A stretch of DNA of 64,000 nt from Pseudomonas oryzihabitans (GTDB lineage: Bacteria > Pseudomonadota > Gammaproteobacteria > Pseudomonadales > Pseudomonadaceae): the NCBI RefSeq assembly GCF_001518815.1, contig NZ_CP013987.1, positions 2,998,501 to 3,062,500 on the forward strand, given 5' to 3'. Shown here in pieces: positions 25,493-41,319 of this stretch (positions are counted from its first letter, which is position 1; every line of letters starts with the position of its first letter). The position numbers and the translations under genes are program-made. A model generated the notes under the pieces. It was not told where the DNA came from. It ran no database searches and saw only the letters and a list, made by a program, of their open reading frames with translations.

Positions 25493-26515
25493 ATGGCCAC
25501 AGACGAGGGTAACGCCCTGGACAGCCTGACCGCCCCCAAGGTGCGCCTGCTGCTGGTGGATGATCAGCTGATCATCATCGAAGCCCTGCGCCGGATGGTC
25601 GCGGATCAGCCCGACATCGAACTGCATTACTGCCTGGATGCCAACCAGGCGGTCAACATGGCCCTGCAACTCAAGCCCACGGTGGTCTTGCAGGACCTGA
25701 TCATGCCCGAGATCGACGGCCTGGAAACGGTCAAGCGCTTCCGTGCCGAGCCGGCGCTGCGCGATGTCCCCATCGTGGTGCTCTCGTCCAAGGAAGACCC
25801 CCAGGTCAAGGCGCAGAGCTTCGCCACGGGCGCCAACGACTACCTGGTCAAGCTGCCCGACAAGCTGGAACTGCTGGCGCGGGTGCGCTACCACTCCGAG
25901 GCCCATGTATTGCGGGCCCAGCGCGACGAAGCGTTCCGCTTCCTGCGCGAAAGCCAACGCCAGCTCGCCGAGGCCAACATCCAGCTGCAAAAGCTGGTGG
26001 CCATCGACAGCCTCACCGGCATCAACAACCGTCGTCACTTCGACCAGACCTACGAAGGCGAATGGCTGCGTGCCCGGCGCAATCGCCAGCCGCTGGCCCT
26101 GCTGCTGTGCGACGTCGACCACTTCAAGCGCTACAACGACACCTATGGCCATCTCAGCGGCGACCTCTGCCTGAAGAAGGTGGCCGCGGTGCTGACCGAG
26201 CAACTCAAGCGCCCGGCGGATCTGGTAGCCCGCTACGGTGGCGAGGAATTCGCCATGGTGCTGCCGGAGACCGACGCCGAAGGTGCGCGCAAGGTTGCCG
26301 AAGCCTGCCGCGCGGGCGTCGAGCGACTGCAGGTCGCCCACTCCGGCAGTGACCTGGGCTTCGTCACCATTTCCATCGGCGTTGGCAGCATCCAGCCGCA
26401 AAGCGGCGATGACCACGAAGCCTTCATCGAACAGACCGACCAGGCGCTGTATCAGGCCAAGGCCGAAGGCCGTAACCGGGTGCATCTGCTGCCAAGCCCC
26501 GGCAAGGACGCCTAG
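25493..26515 (+). CDS. wspR: REC-GGEEF diguanylate cyclase, output of the Wsp system
   Basis: WspR makes cyclic di-GMP when phosphorylated. The 340-residue protein has a receiver with the acceptor aspartate in VLQDLIMP (Asp68), a helical linker and a GGEEF domain. The catalytic GGEEF lies at 249-253 and the inhibitory I-site RPAD at 240-243, five residues upstream. These positions match P. aeruginosa WspR (D70, R242, GGEEF 249-253) closely. Product feedback inhibition is therefore probably retained. The 96-bp gap to wspF has a purine-rich GAAGGA before the start and may hold a separate promoter. It converges on another REC-GGEEF gene. Confidence 0.95.
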   Translation: MATDEGNALDSLTAPKVRLLLVDDQLIIIEALRRMVADQPDIELHYCLDANQAVNMALQLKPTVVLQDLIMPEIDGLETVKRFRAEPALRDVPIVVLSSKEDPQVKAQSFATGANDYLVKLPDKLELLARVRYHSEAHVLRAQRDEAFRFLRESQRQLAEANIQLQKLVAIDSLTGINNRRHFDQTYEGEWLRARRNRQPLALLLCDVDHFKRYNDTYGHLSGDLCLKKVAAVLTEQLKRPADLVARYGGEEFAMVLPETDAEGARKVAEACRAGVERLQVAHSGSDLGFVTISIGVGSIQPQSGDDHEAFIEQTDQALYQAKAEGRNRVHLLPSPGKDA

Positions 26516-26532
26516 CCAGCCCTTCGGCAGGA

Positions 26533-27447
26533 CTAGAAGCTGCGACTGACCAGGCGATCGCGACCTTCCGCCTTGGCCTGATAGAGCAGGTTGTCGGCGG
26601 CCTTGAGCATCTCTTCCGGGGTCTGCTCGGGCGTCGGATTGCAGCACGCCAGACCCATGCTCATGGTCAGCCAGAGGCGGTCCTCCGCCAGCGGGTGAGC
26701 GATGCGCAATTCGGCGATGCCCTGGCGGCAGCGCTCCAGCACCGCTTCGGCCGCGGTACGCGAGGCGCCCGGCAGCAACAGCACGAACTCCTCCCCACCA
26801 TAACGCGCCAGGCAGTCCCGCTCACGGATGCGCTGTTCCAGCACCTGGGCCACCCGCGCCAGCGCCTGATCGCCCGCACCATGGCCGTGGGTATCGTTGT
26901 ACTGCTTGAAGTAGTCGATATCGAGCATGGCGATAGCCAGGGAACCACGGCGGGAGACCGCCAGCTGCCATTCGATCGCCAGTTGCTCATCGAAGCGGCG
27001 GCGGTTGCCCACCGCCGTCAGCGGATCCATGTGCGCCAGCTCTTCCAGCAGCCGGCGCTGCCGGGCCAGTTGCAGGTGCAGCCGTACCCGCGCCAGCACG
27101 GCGAGCGGATTGAAGGGCTTCTGGATGAAATCGCTGGCGCCCAGCTCGAAACACTCGACCTCGCGGTGCAGGTCGTTGGCGGCGGTGATGAAGATCACCG
27201 GGATGGCACTGGTCTCGGCGCGGCGCTTGAACAGCTGGATCAGCTGCAGGCCGTCGATGCCTGGCATCACCACGTCCAGCAGGATCAGATCGGGATGCTC
27301 GCGGGCCGCTTTGGTCAGCGCCTGGACGCCACTCTTGGCCAGCATGATGCGCGCCTCGTTGCGCAGCAGATCACCGAGGACACGCAGGTTGCTCTTCTGA
27401 TCGTCGACGATGAGGATCAACGGCAATTCGGGACGACGCCCCTCCAT
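26533..27447 (-). CDS. REC-GGEEF response regulator (diguanylate cyclase)
   Basis: This 304-residue protein has an N-terminal receiver (acceptor Asp58 in LILLDVVMP, conserved Lys110) and a C-terminal diguanylate cyclase domain with GGEEF at 217-221 and an intact RERD I-site at 208-211. It should make c-di-GMP under phosphorylation control. It lies 6 bp downstream of the 2203-residue hybrid kinase gene on the same strand, so it is the likely terminal acceptor of that kinase's phosphorelay (inference from operon structure). It ends 17 bp from the stop of convergent wspR, placing two diguanylate cyclases tail to tail. Confidence 0.93.
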   Translation of the reverse strand: MEGRRPELPLILIVDDQKSNLRVLGDLLRNEARIMLAKSGVQALTKAAREHPDLILLDVVMPGIDGLQLIQLFKRRAETSAIPVIFITAANDLHREVECFELGASDFIQKPFNPLAVLARVRLHLQLARQRRLLEELAHMDPLTAVGNRRRFDEQLAIEWQLAVSRRGSLAIAMLDIDYFKQYNDTHGHGAGDQALARVAQVLEQRIRERDCLARYGGEEFVLLLPGASRTAAEAVLERCRQGIAELRIAHPLAEDRLWLTMSMGLACCNPTPEQTPEEMLKAADNLLYQAKAEGRDRLVSRSF

Positions 27448-27453
27448 CGGCCG

Positions 27454-34065
<6,612 letters not shown>

Positions 34066-34163
34066 CGCCTTCGCCTCAATCCTCGTCTGACCAGGCGCAA
34101 TGCCAGGTCAGCGCCTCCACTATTTTCGTTGCCTTGCTAAAGCTTCAAGGGAACCTTTCGATA

Positions 34164-34189
34164 AAGTGATATTACCTTAGCCATCACTT
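34164..34189. promoter_or_regulatory. Dyad in the divergent promoter region
   Basis: AAGTGAT and ATCACTT are separated by 12 bp in the 172-bp region between the giant kinase gene and the divergent oxidoreductase gene. The surrounding sequence is AT-richer than average, as promoters are. A regulator-binding site that controls one or both genes is the likeliest reading, but no known consensus is recognised. Confidence 0.35.
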
Positions 34190-34237
34190 GGCATTCGTCC
34201 ACTCACGCAACAATTTGCACACTCCGGAGCAATAGGC

Positions 34238-36343
34238 ATGGAAGCGTTACCCTCTGTCCGCAAGATCGCCATTCTGGGTGGAGGAGTGTCCGCCGTCACC
34301 GCCGCCTTTCGTCTTACTAGTGAGCCCAACTGGCGTGAGCGTTACCAGATCACCCTGTATCAACAGGGTTGGCGCCTGGGGGGCAAGGGGGCCAGCGGAC
34401 GCAACGCCGCCGATCACCAGCGGATCGAGGAGCACGGCATCCATGTCTGGTTCGGCTTCTACTACAACGCCTTCCATAACCTGAGGCAGTGCTACGAAGA
34501 ACTGGCTCGACCAGCGGGAGCGCCCCTGGCCACGCTCGACGAGGCCTTCTTCCCCCACTCCCATACCGCCTTCGCCGACGAGTTCCAGGGCCACTGGACC
34601 ACCTGGCCCATCGATACCCTGGCGTTGCCCGGCAAGCCCGGCGAAGGCTGGAATCCCAAACCCTTCATGGCCGCCCTCGGCGACCTGCTGGAGTGGCTCT
34701 TGCGCCTGGGCGAAGTGGACGACACCCCGGTCACTGCCGAGCCGGCCGGCCTGTTCGCCCGGTTGCGCGCCCATTGTCGCGAGGAGTTGCAGGAGCTGGC
34801 GCTGGATGAGGCGGAGCGACACCTGCAGCGGGCCCGCACGGCACTGCCCGATGGCGTCGATCATCCGCTACTGCTGTGGCTGCTGCGCGAAGCACGCGGC
34901 CTGCTGGGCAAGGTGCTGCACGAGCGCAGCCAGACCCGCCTCAGCGCCCACCGGCTGTGGCTGCTGATGGACTTCGGTCTCACGGTGCTCATCGGCATGC
35001 TCGCCGACGAGGTCTACTCCAAGGGCTTCGAGGCGCTCAACGCGGAAACCTTCCTGGCCTGGCTCGAACGCCATGGCGCCAGCACCGCGACCCTGGACGG
35101 TGCGGTGCTCAAGTCGTTGCACGGCGGCATCTTCGCCTATCGCGACGGCGATCTCGGCCAACCCGATGTCGAGGCCGGCACCGTGCTGCGCGCCGCCCTG
35201 CTGGCCCTGACCACCGCCAAGGGTTCCTTTATCTGGCGCATGCAGGCCGGCATGGGCGACGTGGTCTTTGCGCCCTACTACGAGGTGCTGGCCCGCCGCG
35301 GGGTGGAGTTCCGCTTCTTCCACCAGGTCACCGGCATCGAAGCCGCCGACGATGGCCAGGGTCCACGGGTGACCCGCCTGCAGATTCAGCGCCAGGTGCC
35401 CCTCAAGGGTGACGTCTACCAGCCGCTGGTGGACGTCAAGGGCCTGCCCTGCTGGCCTTCGACGCCGCTATACGAGCAGATCGACGACCAGGTCGCCAAG
35501 GACCTGCAAGATGGCCAGATCAACCTGGAATCCAACTGGAGTGGCTGGCAGGGCGTCGAGCAGCTGGAGTTGCAGGTCGAGCGGGACTTCGACGAGGTGG
35601 TGCTGGGCATCTCCGTGGCTGGCCTCGCCGCTCTCTCCCCCAGCCTATGTACCCTGGACCCGGCCTTCGCCCGGATGACCCAGGCAGTGGCGACCGTTGC
35701 CACCCAGGCCGTGCAGCTCTGGCAGAACCGTGATGCCTGGCAACTGGGCTGGACCGGTTCGCCTCAGGGCGGCCAGGCGCCGGAGCTGCTGGGCTTCGCC
35801 GCCCAGGCGATGGATTCCTGGGCCGACGTCAGCTATCTGGTGGAGCGTGAAGACTGGTCGAACGGTACGCCGCCGGCGGACATCAGCTATTTCTGCGGCG
35901 TACTCGAGGCTCCGCCCGCCCCTCCTATCGGCAAGCGAGACGACTATCCGCAAAAACAGGCCGCCCAGGTAAGAGCAGATTTCATCGACCTCATGAACGC
36001 CAAACTGGGTGCCTACTGGCCGGAGGCCGTGACCACGGCGGGCTACCGCTGGGACTGTCTGCTGGCGCCCGACGATGTCCAGGGACCGGCACGCTTCGAC
36101 TATCAGTACTGGCGCGCCAACGTCGACCCCAGTGAGCGCTATGTACAGAGCGTGGCCGGCAGCAGTCGCTATCGGCTGCCCACCGACGGCACGGTCTGTC
36201 GCAACCTCTATCTGACCGGGGATTGGATCCGCAACGGCTTCAACATGGGCTGCGTGGAGTCGGCGACCCTATCCGGCCTGCAGACCGCTCGCGCCCTGCT
36301 CGGCCACACCGAGGTCCTGCCCGGCGAGGACGCCTTCCAGTAG
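34238..36343 (+). CDS. FAD/NAD(P)-binding oxidoreductase of the COG3349 type (phytoene desaturase-like)
   Basis: The 701-residue flavoprotein-like chain has an N-terminal dinucleotide-binding motif KIAILGGGVSAVTAAF (about 8-23) and QQGWRLGGKGASGRN (about 43-57). The family-typical EEHGIHVWFGFYYNAF (about 66-81) follows, and a C-terminal FAD-closing segment NLYLTGDWIRNG ends with CVESATLSG. This is the signature of the uncharacterised COG3349 branch of the amine-oxidase/carotene-desaturase superfamily. The substrate is unknown. I see no carotenoid or hopanoid synthesis genes nearby. ATG 34238 is preceded by GGAG at 8 bp. Its last 75 bp overlap the convergent 298-residue gene. Confidence 0.82.
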   Translation: MEALPSVRKIAILGGGVSAVTAAFRLTSEPNWRERYQITLYQQGWRLGGKGASGRNAADHQRIEEHGIHVWFGFYYNAFHNLRQCYEELARPAGAPLATLDEAFFPHSHTAFADEFQGHWTTWPIDTLALPGKPGEGWNPKPFMAALGDLLEWLLRLGEVDDTPVTAEPAGLFARLRAHCREELQELALDEAERHLQRARTALPDGVDHPLLLWLLREARGLLGKVLHERSQTRLSAHRLWLLMDFGLTVLIGMLADEVYSKGFEALNAETFLAWLERHGASTATLDGAVLKSLHGGIFAYRDGDLGQPDVEAGTVLRAALLALTTAKGSFIWRMQAGMGDVVFAPYYEVLARRGVEFRFFHQVTGIEAADDGQGPRVTRLQIQRQVPLKGDVYQPLVDVKGLPCWPSTPLYEQIDDQVAKDLQDGQINLESNWSGWQGVEQLELQVERDFDEVVLGISVAGLAALSPSLCTLDPAFARMTQAVATVATQAVQLWQNRDAWQLGWTGSPQGGQAPELLGFAAQAMDSWADVSYLVEREDWSNGTPPADISYFCGVLEAPPAPPIGKRDDYPQKQAAQVRADFIDLMNAKLGAYWPEAVTTAGYRWDCLLAPDDVQGPARFDYQYWRANVDPSERYVQSVAGSSRYRLPTDGTVCRNLYLTGDWIRNGFNMGCVESATLSGLQTARALLGHTEVLPGEDAFQ

Positions 36344-37165
36344 CGCCACCGTTTCGGCCGCGGCGCGCTCGGCGCAACGGTCCGCGGCGGGCGGATAGGC
36401 TGGCTCGTCGCCATTCAGGTACGCCAGCAGTTCGGGAGCCTGGTTCCATTCGGCGGCCTCGGCATAGAGCCGAGGCAGCTCCATGCGGATCCAGCCGTCC
36501 ATGAGCCGCACGCCCAACTCGCCGATGCCCAGGCCATGCCCCTCGATCACCTCGCGATCCGCCTCGGTGAGCGGATAGTGCGGCGGATAGAAATCGGCCA
36601 GGCTGACCAACAACTTGACCGAAAAGCCGCGCGGATCGGCCAGCAGCGCGCCCAGCTCGGCGAACAGCGTCGCTTCCTCGACCAGCGCCTGGGCGAACAT
36701 CAGCCGATACAGGGTGATGTTGAGAAACAGCTGGCCTACGGCGTTTTCCGCGCGGGCATCCTGATGATAGCGGGCAAAACCGGCAAGGATGGAAGCGTTG
36801 TGCGCCCGGTACCAGTGCCGCGGGCTAGGATCGGCGATGAAGGTCAGCCAGCAGCGGGTTGGATACGGCGCCTGGTCATCCGGCAGGCCATGGTGCGCCA
36901 GGCACCCGGCCAGCTCGGCCAGATAGATGAAGTGCAGATTGACGTTGCGCCACCAGGGGCTGCCGGTCACCGGCTCCAGGACACCGGCCTGGAGTTCCCA
37001 ATCGAGAAAGGCCAGCTCCGAATCACCGTAGCTCAGGCCATCGTTATCGGTATCGCCGAAGCGCTGATAGAAGGCTTCACGGACCGCTCGCCGCCGCGTG
37101 GGGCAATTCTCGATCTGGCGACAGAGCTCGGTAGTCGCGGCAACCGCCTCTTCGTAGCTGTACAT
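36269..37165 (-). CDS. Unrecognised 298-residue protein overlapping the oxidoreductase gene
   Basis: I do not recognise a family. The protein is soluble and mostly helical, with many aromatic and charged residues (LSYGDSELAFLDWELQ, SPWWRNVNLHFIYLAEL, DPSPRHWYRAHNASILAGFARYH). The middle part is compatible with an all-alpha enzyme or binding fold. ATG 37165 is preceded by GGAGG and AGGGAAG; an ATG at 37204 is possible but overlaps ccmI. Codon composition is normal for the window. Its 3' end runs 75 bp antisense into the oxidoreductase gene, and it sits 35 bp downstream of ccmI on the same strand. Confidence 0.7.
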   Translation of the reverse strand: MYSYEEAVAATTELCRQIENCPTRRRAVREAFYQRFGDTDNDGLSYGDSELAFLDWELQAGVLEPVTGSPWWRNVNLHFIYLAELAGCLAHHGLPDDQAPYPTRCWLTFIADPSPRHWYRAHNASILAGFARYHQDARAENAVGQLFLNITLYRLMFAQALVEEATLFAELGALLADPRGFSVKLLVSLADFYPPHYPLTEADREVIEGHGLGIGELGVRLMDGWIRMELPRLYAEAAEWNQAPELLAYLNGDEPAYPPAADRCAERAAAETVALLEGVLAGQDLGVAEQGASGLQAG

Positions 37166-37200
37166 GACTTCCCTGCCTCCGCTGTCGAAATTCCGCACAA

Positions 37201-38385
37201 TCATGGCGCAATGCTATCACCAGGCTCCACGCGCAATAGGCTGAACGTACTAGAAGAGAGGTCCAACGGGCCTCCCTCATGGCGCCAGTCGCCCTTGAGC
37301 GGATCGCCGCCGCGAGCGACGACCACCACGGGCCGCACCTGACGATGAGCGGACAGCCGCCGGCTGGGCAACATGGCGTCGCCATCGTCCAGATGTACCC
37401 GCCGTGGCAGATCGGCAGCCCGCAGACGCCGAACCGCCAGCGGCGGTCCCGGCTCGTCCACCGCCAGCGCCAGCACGAAGACGCTGTCCTCGGGCCTTAC
37501 CCGTTGCGCCACGGCGGGTGCCAGACTGACCTCCACCTCCAGTCCAGGCCGCGCAAGCGCCTGGCCAGCGGCTCGGGCCGCCTTTTCTGCCCGGGCGACC
37601 CCGTCGGCAAGGGTGCGACGCAGAGGATCCGCGGGCGGTAGAACGGCGACCAGTCTCTGCCAGTAGTTGGCCGCGCCGGCATAGTCGCCACGCTCGTAGG
37701 CGGCCATGCCCAGCAGGCCCAGGGTGGTGGGCTCGCCGGCATCCGCCGCCAGGGCCTCATCGGCCAGCGCCTGGGTCTGCGCATCCAGGGTGCGGCCGGC
37801 GGCGAAGAAACGTGCCTGAGCCAGTTGCCCCAACACCTCAGGTCGCCGGCCATCGCGCGGCAGGACCTGCTCGAAGGCCGCCACCGCGTCCTGGTAGCGG
37901 CCCAGGCCGGCATAGGCGCGGGCAAGCAGGTACCAGTTGTCGGCCGCCTGGGGTTGCAGGCGGGTGGCCGCTTCCAGGTTGGCCAGCAGCGCCTGGGGAG
38001 AGCGCGATGGCGCGGCAAGCTGCTGACTCAGCTGTAGCGCCGGCCAGGCGCCGAGCAGCAGGTAGAGGCCCAGGGCCAAGGCCGGTACCGCCAGGGCAGC
38101 GCCAACACCCAGACGCCGGCCACGTCGCAGGGGGGATGCCGCCCGGGCCGGGCTGTCGGCGAGCAGGCTCCGACCTGCCTCCGCTTCAGCCAGCGCCAGC
38201 GCCTCGGCATCCAGCTCACCCCGCTCGGCACGCGCCCGTAGCTCGGTCAGGCGCTCCTGATAGAGGGTGCGATTGAGGATCGCGCGCTGATCAGCTGCTG
38301 CCCGTCCGCCGCGCAGCAGCGGAACCAGCAGGATCAGGACCGCGAGGATCAGCAGCAGTCCGGCCAAGCCCCAGAACGTCAGCAT
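37201..38385 (-). CDS. ccmI: Cytochrome c maturation protein CcmI (TPR apocytochrome chaperone)
   Basis: CcmI binds apocytochrome c and delivers it to the heme ligation complex. The 394-residue protein has two N-terminal membrane helices (about 3-25 and 92-115) flanking a charged cytoplasmic loop, then periplasmic TPR repeats (about 130-265; LQPQAADNWYLLARAYAGLGRYQDAVAAFEQVL is a clear unit) and a C-terminal beta-type domain. It is the last gene of the ccmABCDEFGHI operon; its start shares a base with the ccmH stop (38385). Confidence 0.93.
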   Translation of the reverse strand: MLTFWGLAGLLLILAVLILLVPLLRGGRAAADQRAILNRTLYQERLTELRARAERGELDAEALALAEAEAGRSLLADSPARAASPLRRGRRLGVGAALAVPALALGLYLLLGAWPALQLSQQLAAPSRSPQALLANLEAATRLQPQAADNWYLLARAYAGLGRYQDAVAAFEQVLPRDGRRPEVLGQLAQARFFAAGRTLDAQTQALADEALAADAGEPTTLGLLGMAAYERGDYAGAANYWQRLVAVLPPADPLRRTLADGVARAEKAARAAGQALARPGLEVEVSLAPAVAQRVRPEDSVFVLALAVDEPGPPLAVRRLRAADLPRRVHLDDGDAMLPSRRLSAHRQVRPVVVVARGGDPLKGDWRHEGGPLDLSSSTFSLLRVEPGDSIAP

Positions 38386-38831
38386 CAGGACTCCTCCTCC
38401 GCCTGCAGCGCCGCCAGCCGTTGCCGCTCCGCCTCGCTCAGCCCTGGCGCCGGACGGCGCCGCCGCGTCAGGGCGATGAGCAGTCCGGCGCCACCCAGCA
38501 GGCCCAGGCCAGGCAGCAGCCAGAGCAGCAGGGTGCGGCCTTCAAAAGGCGGCCGATAACGGATGAATTCGCCGTAGCGCTGTTCCAGGTGGGTGATGAT
38601 CTCGTCGTCGCTCTGCCCGGCCGCCATCAGCCGCTGGATCTCGCGACGCAGATCGCCGGCGATGGGCGCATTGGAGTCGGCCAGGTCCTGATTCTGGCAC
38701 TTGGGACAGCGCAACTCGCGGGTGAGGGCCTGGAAGCGATCACGCTCGGCCTCGTCGTGAAAGCCATAGGGATCGATGGCGGCACCGGCCAGGGCCGGCC
38801 AGACCAGCAGGACCAGCGCCAACCACCTCAT
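38385..38831 (-). CDS. ccmH: Cytochrome c maturation protein CcmH (apocytochrome thiol reductase)
   Basis: This 148-residue protein has a cleavable signal sequence (about 1-18), the redox-active RCPKCQNQD motif (about 37-45) and a C-terminal membrane anchor (about 103-123). CcmH keeps apocytochrome cysteines reduced for heme attachment and belongs to the ligation complex with CcmF and CcmI. It corresponds to the short CcmH form, with the TPR part carried by a separate CcmI, as in other pseudomonads. The start overlaps the ccmG stop by 4 bp. Confidence 0.95.
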   Translation of the reverse strand: MRWLALVLLVWPALAGAAIDPYGFHDEAERDRFQALTRELRCPKCQNQDLADSNAPIAGDLRREIQRLMAAGQSDDEIITHLEQRYGEFIRYRPPFEGRTLLLWLLPGLGLLGGAGLLIALTRRRRPAPGLSEAERQRLAALQAEEES

Positions 38832-39364
38832 GGCGCCGCCACCAGGGCGTGATAGCGCGGGCCGAGCTCTTCAGCCCAGACCCGCTGATCGACCACGCCG
38901 ACATGGCGATAGCGCACCACGCCCTGGGCGTCGATCAGGAAGGTTTCCGGCGCGCCATAGACGCCCAGGTCCAGCCCCAGGCGACCGGCGTCGTCGCGGA
39001 GATCGAGCTGATAGGGATCGTGGAATTCCGCCAGCCAGCGGCGGGCGCTGGCGTTGTCGTCCTTGTAGTTGATGCCGTGGATCACCACACCCTGGGCCTT
39101 GAGCTGGTTCAGCACGGGGTGCTCTTCGCGGCAGGCCACGCACCAGGTGCCCCAGACATTGACCAGCGCCGGGCGGCCAAGCAGGTCCTGGCGGCTGAAC
39201 AGTTGGTCATCCTTCACGCCCGGCAGCGAAAAGGCGGGAAACGGCTGCCCCACCAGCGCCGAGGGCAGGGCCTGAGGATCGCGATGGAGCCCGCGAAAGA
39301 GAAAACCGGCCAGGACCAGAAAGGCCAGCAGTGGCAGACAGAGCAACAGGCGACGACGCATCAT
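38828..39364 (-). CDS. ccmG: Thiol:disulfide interchange protein CcmG/DsbE
   Basis: This 178-residue membrane-anchored periplasmic thioredoxin-like protein has an N-terminal anchor (about 5-24) and the redox motif WCVAC (Cys75, Cys78) in NVWGTWCVACREEHPVL. The family also has the GVYGAPETFLID cis-proline loop, visible here near residues 134-145. It reduces CcmH or apocytochrome during cytochrome c assembly. It overlaps ccmF and ccmH by 4 bp each. Confidence 0.96.
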   Translation of the reverse strand: MMRRRLLLCLPLLAFLVLAGFLFRGLHRDPQALPSALVGQPFPAFSLPGVKDDQLFSRQDLLGRPALVNVWGTWCVACREEHPVLNQLKAQGVVIHGINYKDDNASARRWLAEFHDPYQLDLRDDAGRLGLDLGVYGAPETFLIDAQGVVRYRHVGVVDQRVWAEELGPRYHALVAAP

Positions 39365-41319
39365 GGGGACTCCATGGGCAAGGAGGCGCCTGCCCGGCGG
39401 CGGCGATAGCGAGGATCGGCCAGCGCCACCAGGCCACCCAGGGCGGTGAGCAGGCCACCCAGCCAGATCAGCCTGACGAAGGGCTTGATCTGCAGGCGCA
39501 CGGCCCAGGCGCCCTCCCCCAGTGACTCACCGAGCGCCACATAGAGATCGCGGGTCAGGCCGGCGTCGATGGCGGCTTCGGTCATGACCGCGCCGCTGGC
39601 CAGGTAGCGGCGTTTTTCCGGTGTCAGCAAAGCGACGACCCGACCGTCACGCTCGACCTGCAACAAGGCACGTTCGGCGGTGAAGTTCGGCCCCTCGTAG
39701 TGCTGGGTGCCCGCGAAGCCGAAGCGATAGCCGCCAAGCTCGACGTGCTCACCCGGCGCCAGGCGCAGATCGCGCTGCATATCCAGCTGGCTGGCCAGCA
39801 CCACGCCCAGGGCCAGCACCGCCAGGCCCAGATGCGCCAGCTGCATGCCCCAGTAGCTGCGTGGTTGGCCGCGCAGGCCGCGCCGCCAACCCAGGGCCGC
39901 GACCTTGCCCAGCAGATCGCGCAGCGCGGTGAGGACGATCCAGGCGGCCAGCGCCAGCACCGCGAGGATCGCTGCCTTGGGCTGGGCCAGCCAGAAGGCC
40001 GCAAGGCCGGCCAGGGCGGCGCAGGCCAGCAGCAGGGGCGCCAGCAAGCGGGCCAGCCAGCGACCCGGACTGCTTTTCCAGCGCACCAGCACCCCGACAC
40101 CCAGGGCCAGCATCAGCAGCGCCATCAGCGGCACGAACAGCAGGTCGAAATAGGGCGGGCCGACCGACAGCTTGGCCCCGGTGAGGCTGTCGATGATCAA
40201 CGGATAGAGGGTACCCAGCAGGACCGTGGCGGCGGCGGTCACCAGGATCAGGTTGTTGACCAGCAGCAGCGCCTCGCGCGAGGCCAGGCTGAAGGATGCC
40301 GTCCCCGTGAGCGCGGGCGCTCGCCAGGCGAACAGCGTCAGGGAGCCGCCAACCACCAACAGCAGGAAGGCCAGGATGAAGACGCCGCGGGTGGGATCGC
40401 TGGCGAAGGCGTGGACCGAGGTCAGCACTCCCGAGCGCACCAGGAAGGTCCCCAGCAGGCTGAGGGAAAAGGCGGCGATCGCCAGGAGCACCGTCCAGCC
40501 CTTGAACAGGCCGCGTTTCTCGGTCACTGCCAGGGAGTGCAGTAGGGCTGTCCCTACCAGCCAGGGCATGAAGGAAGCGTTCTCCACCGGATCCCAGAAC
40601 CACCAGCCCCCCCAGCCCAGTTCGTAGTAGGCCCACCAGGAGCCCAGTACGATGCCGCAGCCGAGAAAGGCCCAGGCCAGCAGGGTCCAGGGTCGTGCCC
40701 AGCGCGCCCAGGCGGCGTCCAGCCGTCCTTCCAGCAGAGCCGCGAGGGCGAAGGCGAAGGCCACCGAAAAGCCGACATAGCCCATGTAGAGCATGGGCGG
40801 ATGCAGGATGAGACCGGGGTCCTGCAGCAGCGGATTGAGGTCGTTGCCCTCGCGCGGGAACTGCGGCAGTAGTCGGGCGAAGGGATTGGAGGTGGCGACC
40901 GTGAAGGCCAGAAAGCCCGTGGCCACCAATCCGAGAATCCCCAGCACCCGCGCCAGCAGCGCCTCGGGCAGTTGCCGCGAACGGACCGCCACCGCCAGGC
41001 TCCAGGCCGAAAGCGTCAACGCCCAGAGCAGCAGGGACCCCTCGTGGGCACCCCAGGTGGCACTGATCTTGTAGTACCAGGGCAGGCGACTGTTGGAATT
41101 GGCGGCCACATAGGCCACCGAGAAGTCGTCCTGCAGGAAGGCCCAGGTCAGGGCAGTGAAGGCCAGCACCAAAAACAGGCACTGGCCGAAGGCGGCCGGA
41201 CGTGCCAGCCGCATCCAGTCGACCTGACCGCGCCAGGCGCCCAGCAGCGGCAAGGTGCCCTGCACCAGGGCCATGACGAGTGCCAGCAGCAGACAGAGTT
41301 GCCCCAGTTCAGGAATCAT
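39361..41319 (-). CDS. ccmF: Heme lyase CcmF
   Basis: CcmF is the large membrane subunit that attaches heme to apocytochrome c. The 652-residue chain is highly hydrophobic, with about 14-15 membrane helices and the tryptophan-rich WWD heme-handling motif in [25 protein letters not shown] (about 229-253). Conserved histidines flank that region. The length is normal. It overlaps ccmE and ccmG by 4 bp each, as expected for a tightly coupled ccm operon. Confidence 0.97.
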   Translation of the reverse strand: MIPELGQLCLLLALVMALVQGTLPLLGAWRGQVDWMRLARPAAFGQCLFLVLAFTALTWAFLQDDFSVAYVAANSNSRLPWYYKISATWGAHEGSLLLWALTLSAWSLAVAVRSRQLPEALLARVLGILGLVATGFLAFTVATSNPFARLLPQFPREGNDLNPLLQDPGLILHPPMLYMGYVGFSVAFAFALAALLEGRLDAAWARWARPWTLLAWAFLGCGIVLGSWWAYYELGWGGWWFWDPVENASFMPWLVGTALLHSLAVTEKRGLFKGWTVLLAIAAFSLSLLGTFLVRSGVLTSVHAFASDPTRGVFILAFLLLVVGGSLTLFAWRAPALTGTASFSLASREALLLVNNLILVTAAATVLLGTLYPLIIDSLTGAKLSVGPPYFDLLFVPLMALLMLALGVGVLVRWKSSPGRWLARLLAPLLLACAALAGLAAFWLAQPKAAILAVLALAAWIVLTALRDLLGKVAALGWRRGLRGQPRSYWGMQLAHLGLAVLALGVVLASQLDMQRDLRLAPGEHVELGGYRFGFAGTQHYEGPNFTAERALLQVERDGRVVALLTPEKRRYLASGAVMTEAAIDAGLTRDLYVALGESLGEGAWAVRLQIKPFVRLIWLGGLLTALGGLVALADPRYRRRRAGASLPMESP

